A stretch of DNA of 64,000 nucleotides from Pseudomonas sp. RIT288 (lineage in GTDB: Bacteria > Pseudomonadota > Gammaproteobacteria > Pseudomonadales > Pseudomonadaceae): assembly GCF_000631985.1 (NCBI RefSeq), contig NZ_JFYN01000042.1, positions 186,001 to 250,000 on the forward strand, given 5' to 3'. Under the pieces are notes generated by a model. That model was given only the letters and a program-made list of their open reading frames with translations, was not told where the DNA came from and searched no databases. The translations under genes were made by a program, and so were the position numbers. Each line of letters begins with the position of its first letter. The first letter of the stretch is position 1. Positions 60,947 to 64,000 of this stretch are shown in pieces.

Positions 60947-62398
60947 ATGCAGACCTACCGAGTGTTGATCATCGGCAGCGGATTTGGCGGCCAATGCGCG
61001 GCGGTCAACTTGCTCAAGGCCGGCATCAACGATTTTCGCCTGCTGGAACGCAGGGACTTCTTCGGCGGCACCTGGTGCCAGAACACCTACCCCGGCGCTG
61101 CGGTGGATGTGCCGTCGCCGCTGTACTCGTTGTCGTTTGCGCCATTTCCCTGGACACAGATGTTCGCCGCCCAGGCCGAATTGCATCGCTACACCGAATA
61201 CGTCATCGAGCGCTTCGGCCTGCGCGAGCGCGTGGAGCTGCAAACCAACGTCGAACGCATCGAATGGGAGGACGCCGAAAAGCGCTGGGCGGTACACACC
61301 AGCAACGGGATTTTCTACGCACAGTTCGTGATCAACGCCTCCGGGCCGTTGAGCCAACCGGTGATCCCACCCTTCCCCGGCCAGGATCGTTTTGAAGGCA
61401 AAACTTTTCATACAAACAATTGGGATCACAGCTACGACTACCGCGGTAAACGCGTGGCCATCGTCGGCAGCGGCGCCAGTGCCGCGCAGGTGATACCGGC
61501 GATTGCTCCAGAAGTCGAGCAATTGCACGTGTTCCAGCGCACGCCACATTGGGTGCTGCCGCGCGCCGATCGCAGGTTTGGGTCTTTCCAGCGCTGGCTG
61601 CTGGGGGTGAAACCGGCCTACAAGCTGCTGCGCTGGCTGCTCTACTGGCAATTCGAAACCCGGGTCATCGCCTTCAAATATTCGAAACCGGCGATTCACC
61701 TGGTCCAGCGCCAGGCCCTGCGCTTTCTCAAGCAACAGGTGCCGGACCCGCAGTTGCGCGCACAACTCACCCCGGACTTCACCATCGGCTGCAAGCGCAT
61801 CCTGCTGTCCAGCACCTATTACCCGGCGCTGACCCGACCCAACGTCACGCTGCACAGCCGCGAACAAGGCATCGTCGCGCTCGACGAAACCGGGATCGTC
61901 ACCCAGGACGGCCAGCACATCGAGGTCGACCTGATTGTCTGGTCGACCGGCTACGACGCCACCGACGGCGTGGTCTCCTATCCGGTAACCGGCAAGCACG
62001 GCGTGCAACTCAAGGACGTCTGGGCGCAGTACCCGCGCGCCTATCTGGGCACCAGCCTGCCGGACTTCCCTAACCTGTTTATCGTCACCGGGCCCAACAC
62101 TGGCATCGGGCATACCTCGGCGCTGTTCATCATCGAAGCGCAGATGAACTACATCCTCGATTGTATTCACACCTTGCAGTCAAAAGGACTGCGCAGCATC
62201 GAAGTGCGCCCCGAAGCGGAACGTACCTACACTGCAATGATCCACCGTGAGATGGAACGCACGGTATGGAAGTCCGGTGGCTGTCACAGTTGGTATCAGA
62301 GCAAGAGCGGTCATGTGATCGCAATATTTCCGGGGTTCAGTTTCAGCTACTACCGGTTGACCCGGGCGCTGAAACCGGCTGACCACATTCTGTCCTGA
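60947..62398 (+). CDS. Baeyer-Villiger-type flavin monooxygenase
   Basis: A 483-residue FAD/NADPH enzyme. The FAD motif GSGFGG (residues 10-15), the NADPH motif VAIVGSGASAAQ, and the BVMO fingerprint FEGKTFHTNNW (FxGxxxHxxxW) are all present. It would insert oxygen next to a ketone carbonyl to give an ester or lactone. The next gene, an esterase-type hydrolase 21 bp downstream, could open that ester. The ribosome-binding site AGAAGGAGGCCC supports the ATG at 60947. Confidence 0.9.
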   Translation: MQTYRVLIIGSGFGGQCAAVNLLKAGINDFRLLERRDFFGGTWCQNTYPGAAVDVPSPLYSLSFAPFPWTQMFAAQAELHRYTEYVIERFGLRERVELQTNVERIEWEDAEKRWAVHTSNGIFYAQFVINASGPLSQPVIPPFPGQDRFEGKTFHTNNWDHSYDYRGKRVAIVGSGASAAQVIPAIAPEVEQLHVFQRTPHWVLPRADRRFGSFQRWLLGVKPAYKLLRWLLYWQFETRVIAFKYSKPAIHLVQRQALRFLKQQVPDPQLRAQLTPDFTIGCKRILLSSTYYPALTRPNVTLHSREQGIVALDETGIVTQDGQHIEVDLIVWSTGYDATDGVVSYPVTGKHGVQLKDVWAQYPRAYLGTSLPDFPNLFIVTGPNTGIGHTSALFIIEAQMNYILDCIHTLQSKGLRSIEVRPEAERTYTAMIHREMERTVWKSGGCHSWYQSKSGHVIAIFPGFSFSYYRLTRALKPADHILS

Positions 62399-62419
62399 AC
62401 ACGTAAAAGGAAGACGTCG

Positions 62420-63346
62420 ATGCTTGTGCTGTTTGTCGCTCTCGCGGTTTTCGTGGCCTGGAGCTGGTTGAGTTACCCGGTGGTCGGGCATTGGCTGTAT
62501 GACCTGAGCACGGCGCTCGAGGCCAGGTTGTACAAGTTGCACAAAATCGAGGTGCCGATTGCCGAAATGACGGTCTCGACCTGGCAAGGTGGCCCCTATG
62601 AAGCAGCCAGCGCGATCCTGATGCTGCACGGCTACAGCGCCGAGAAAAATCTGTGGCTGCGCTTCGCCAAGCACTTTGTCCGCCAGTACCGGGTGATCAT
62701 TCCGGACATCGCCGGCCATGGTGAAACCGGGTTCAAGGCCGGCGGCGGCTACGACATTGCGCTGCAGGCCAAGCGCATGATCCAGTTGCTGGACGTCTGC
62801 GGCGTGGAGAAGGTGCATGTGATCGGCAACTCGATGGGTGGCTACATCGCGGCATGGCTGGCAGCGACTTATCCGGAACGGATTGCCTCGGTGGCGCTGA
62901 TCGACCCGGCCGGCGTCACCGCGCCGCAGGCCAGCGACATGGAGCGCCATCTGGCCCGCGGGCATAACCCGTTCCTGATCAATTCCCGGGAAGAATTCCG
63001 CCAGTTTTATGCGATGACCATGGCCTCGCCACCGTGGGTGCCCGGACTGGTGCTGGACGCCATCGCCCAGCGCTACGAACGCCAGCGCGACGAACTGGAA
63101 GAGATCTTCCGCGACTTCCGCGCCAGCCCGCCGATGGAGCCGAAACTGACAGACATCAAGTGCCCGGCGCTGCTGTTGTGGGGGCGCAAGGATCGCTTGA
63201 TCGACGTCAGCAGCGTGCCAATCTGGAGCAAGGGCATCGCCAATCTTCGGGTCGAAGTGTGGGACGGTGTCGGACACATGCCGATGGTCGAACAACCGGG
63301 GAACACCGCACGGTTGTATCGGGAGTTTCTGGGCAATCAGCGTTGA
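62420..63346 (+). CDS. Membrane-anchored alpha/beta hydrolase downstream of the monooxygenase
   Basis: A 308-residue hydrolase with an N-terminal hydrophobic anchor (residues 1-25). The nucleophile elbow is IGNSMGGYIA, the oxyanion region LMLHGYSAEKNLWLRFAKHF, the acid LLWGRKDRLIDVSS, and the histidine VGHMPMVEQPG. It belongs to the BioH/lipase-like group. Ribosome-binding site AAAAGGAAGACG. Operon with the monooxygenase implies ester or lactone cleavage of its product. Confidence 0.88.
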   Translation: MLVLFVALAVFVAWSWLSYPVVGHWLYDLSTALEARLYKLHKIEVPIAEMTVSTWQGGPYEAASAILMLHGYSAEKNLWLRFAKHFVRQYRVIIPDIAGHGETGFKAGGGYDIALQAKRMIQLLDVCGVEKVHVIGNSMGGYIAAWLAATYPERIASVALIDPAGVTAPQASDMERHLARGHNPFLINSREEFRQFYAMTMASPPWVPGLVLDAIAQRYERQRDELEEIFRDFRASPPMEPKLTDIKCPALLLWGRKDRLIDVSSVPIWSKGIANLRVEVWDGVGHMPMVEQPGNTARLYREFLGNQR

Positions 63347-63361
63347 ATTCCACCGCTGGCA

Positions 63362-63492
63362 CCGTGGCGAGGGAGCTTGCTCCCGCTGGGGCGCGAAGCG
63401 GCCCTGATCCAGCCAATGCGACTAGCCCGCCTCGCCACGGTATCGATCTCAGGTCTGCTGCGCAGCCCAGCGGGAGCAAGCTCCCTCGCCAC
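63362..63492. repeat. REP doublet, type C
   Basis: GGCGAGGGAGCTTGCTCCCG at the left and GCGGGAGCAAGCTCCCTCGCC at the right, the same composite as at 32741-32834, with a CAGGTCTGCTGCGCAGCC block just before the right arm. Confidence 0.78.
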
Positions 63493-63530
63493 AAAAAGCC
63501 CTCTTGGCGACATAGATTCGGAAGGTCGAA

Positions 63531-64000
63531 ATGAACATTCTCTACGACGAACGCCTCGACGGCCCGCTACCGGAGGTGAACAAGGCCGAACTGCTGAAAA
63601 CCCTGCAGCGCGCCCTCCCGGATCTCGACCTGCTCTGGCGTGAAGATGAACTCAAGCCCTACGAATGCGACGGCCTCTCGGCCTATCGCACCACGCCGAT
63701 GCTGGTAGCCCTGCCCCGACGACTCGATCAGGTGCAAACCCTGCTCAAGCTCTGCCATCAACACAACGTGCCGGTGGTTGCCCGTGGCGCCGGCACCGGG
63801 TTGTCGGGCGGCGCGCTGCCGCTGGAAAAAGGCTTGCTGCTGGTGATGGCGCGCTTCAACAACATCCTGCACATCGACCCGGCTGCCCGTACCGCACGGG
63901 TTCAACCCGGGGTGCGCAATCTGGCGATCTCCCAGGCGGCCGCGCCGTTCGGCCTGTATTACGCGCCGGATCCGTCGTCGCAGATTGCCTGCTCGATCGG
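63531..64000 (+). CDS. glcD: Glycolate oxidase subunit GlcD, N-terminal part (runs off the right edge)
   Basis: The frame from ATG 63531 stays open to base 64000 (156 codons shown of about 500). It starts MNILYDERLDGPLPEV and has DGLSAYRTTPMLVALPRRLDQVQTLLKLC, VPVVARGAGTGLSGGALPL (FAD-binding loop of the VAO/PCMH family) and YYAPDPSSQIACSIG. GlcD is the FAD catalytic subunit that oxidises glycolate to glyoxylate. The remaining glcE/glcF genes would lie beyond the edge. GGAAGGTCGAA precedes the ATG. Confidence 0.92.
   Translation, partial: MNILYDERLDGPLPEVNKAELLKTLQRALPDLDLLWREDELKPYECDGLSAYRTTPMLVALPRRLDQVQTLLKLCHQHNVPVVARGAGTGLSGGALPLEKGLLLVMARFNNILHIDPAARTARVQPGVRNLAISQAAAPFGLYYAPDPSSQIACSI

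Overview
The window is a stretch of a high-G+C Pseudomonas chromosome, most likely of the P. fluorescens species complex. The evidence is the content (L-lactate permease, glycolate oxidase GlcD, signal-peptide Mqo, ScoAB/AtoB, AruF/AruG, LigD, DUF2388 and DUF2790 proteins), strong G/C third-position bias, and more than twenty REP-type palindromes of the kinds typical of that group, plus a REP-associated transposase. It carries about 60 genes, mostly single genes or short operons, and no rRNA or tRNA that I could recognise.

Layout. 1-5.1 kb: end of lactate permease, then a three-gene periplasmic molybdenum aldehyde oxidase operon. 5.1-13 kb: single-gene metabolism (cupin, LysR, aldo-keto reductase, hydrolase, CAP protein, Nudix, SnoaL-like) ending with malate:quinone oxidoreductase. 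13.5-18 kb: a small secreted protein, then a visibly A+T-rich two-gene islet (ABC-type ATPase plus a PD-(D/E)XK-like protein, candidate defence pair), then a chemoreceptor. 18-25 kb: DNA ligase D, a methyltransferase, a haem-oxygenase-fold iron enzyme, an octamer tandem repeat, and a RAYT flanked by REPs. 25-34 kb: phosphatidylcholine synthase, methyltransferases, a CcdA-TlpA redox protein, a DUF2790 protein divergent from a two-component system with a duplicated operator-like motif, and a sirtuin. 34-47 kb: LysR-scoAB-atoB ketone-body operon, MntH, envelope and exported proteins, an amino-acid binding protein, rhodanese divergent from an FtrA-type regulator, and CobF with a histidine phosphatase.

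47.9-56.2 kb: an RpiR-type regulator heads a co-oriented cluster of cysteine hydrolase, glutamine-synthetase-like ligase, N-formylglutamate amidohydrolase-like enzyme, APC permease, a paired AruF/AruG-like succinyltransferase and an oxaloacetate decarboxylase-like enzyme. It looks like an amine/amino-acid catabolic module whose substrate I cannot name. 56.2-58.2 kb: an A+T-richer cassette with a near-consensus promoter, two unrecognised proteins (the first probably frameshifted at its 5' end) and a 58-residue peptide gene. This and the ATPase/nuclease-like pair are the best candidates for undescribed biology. 58-64 kb: periplasmic glutamate carboxypeptidase, MASE2-GGDEF cyclase, Baeyer-Villiger-type monooxygenase plus esterase, and the start of glcD.

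All assignments come from reading translated sequences and motifs; no database search was run.
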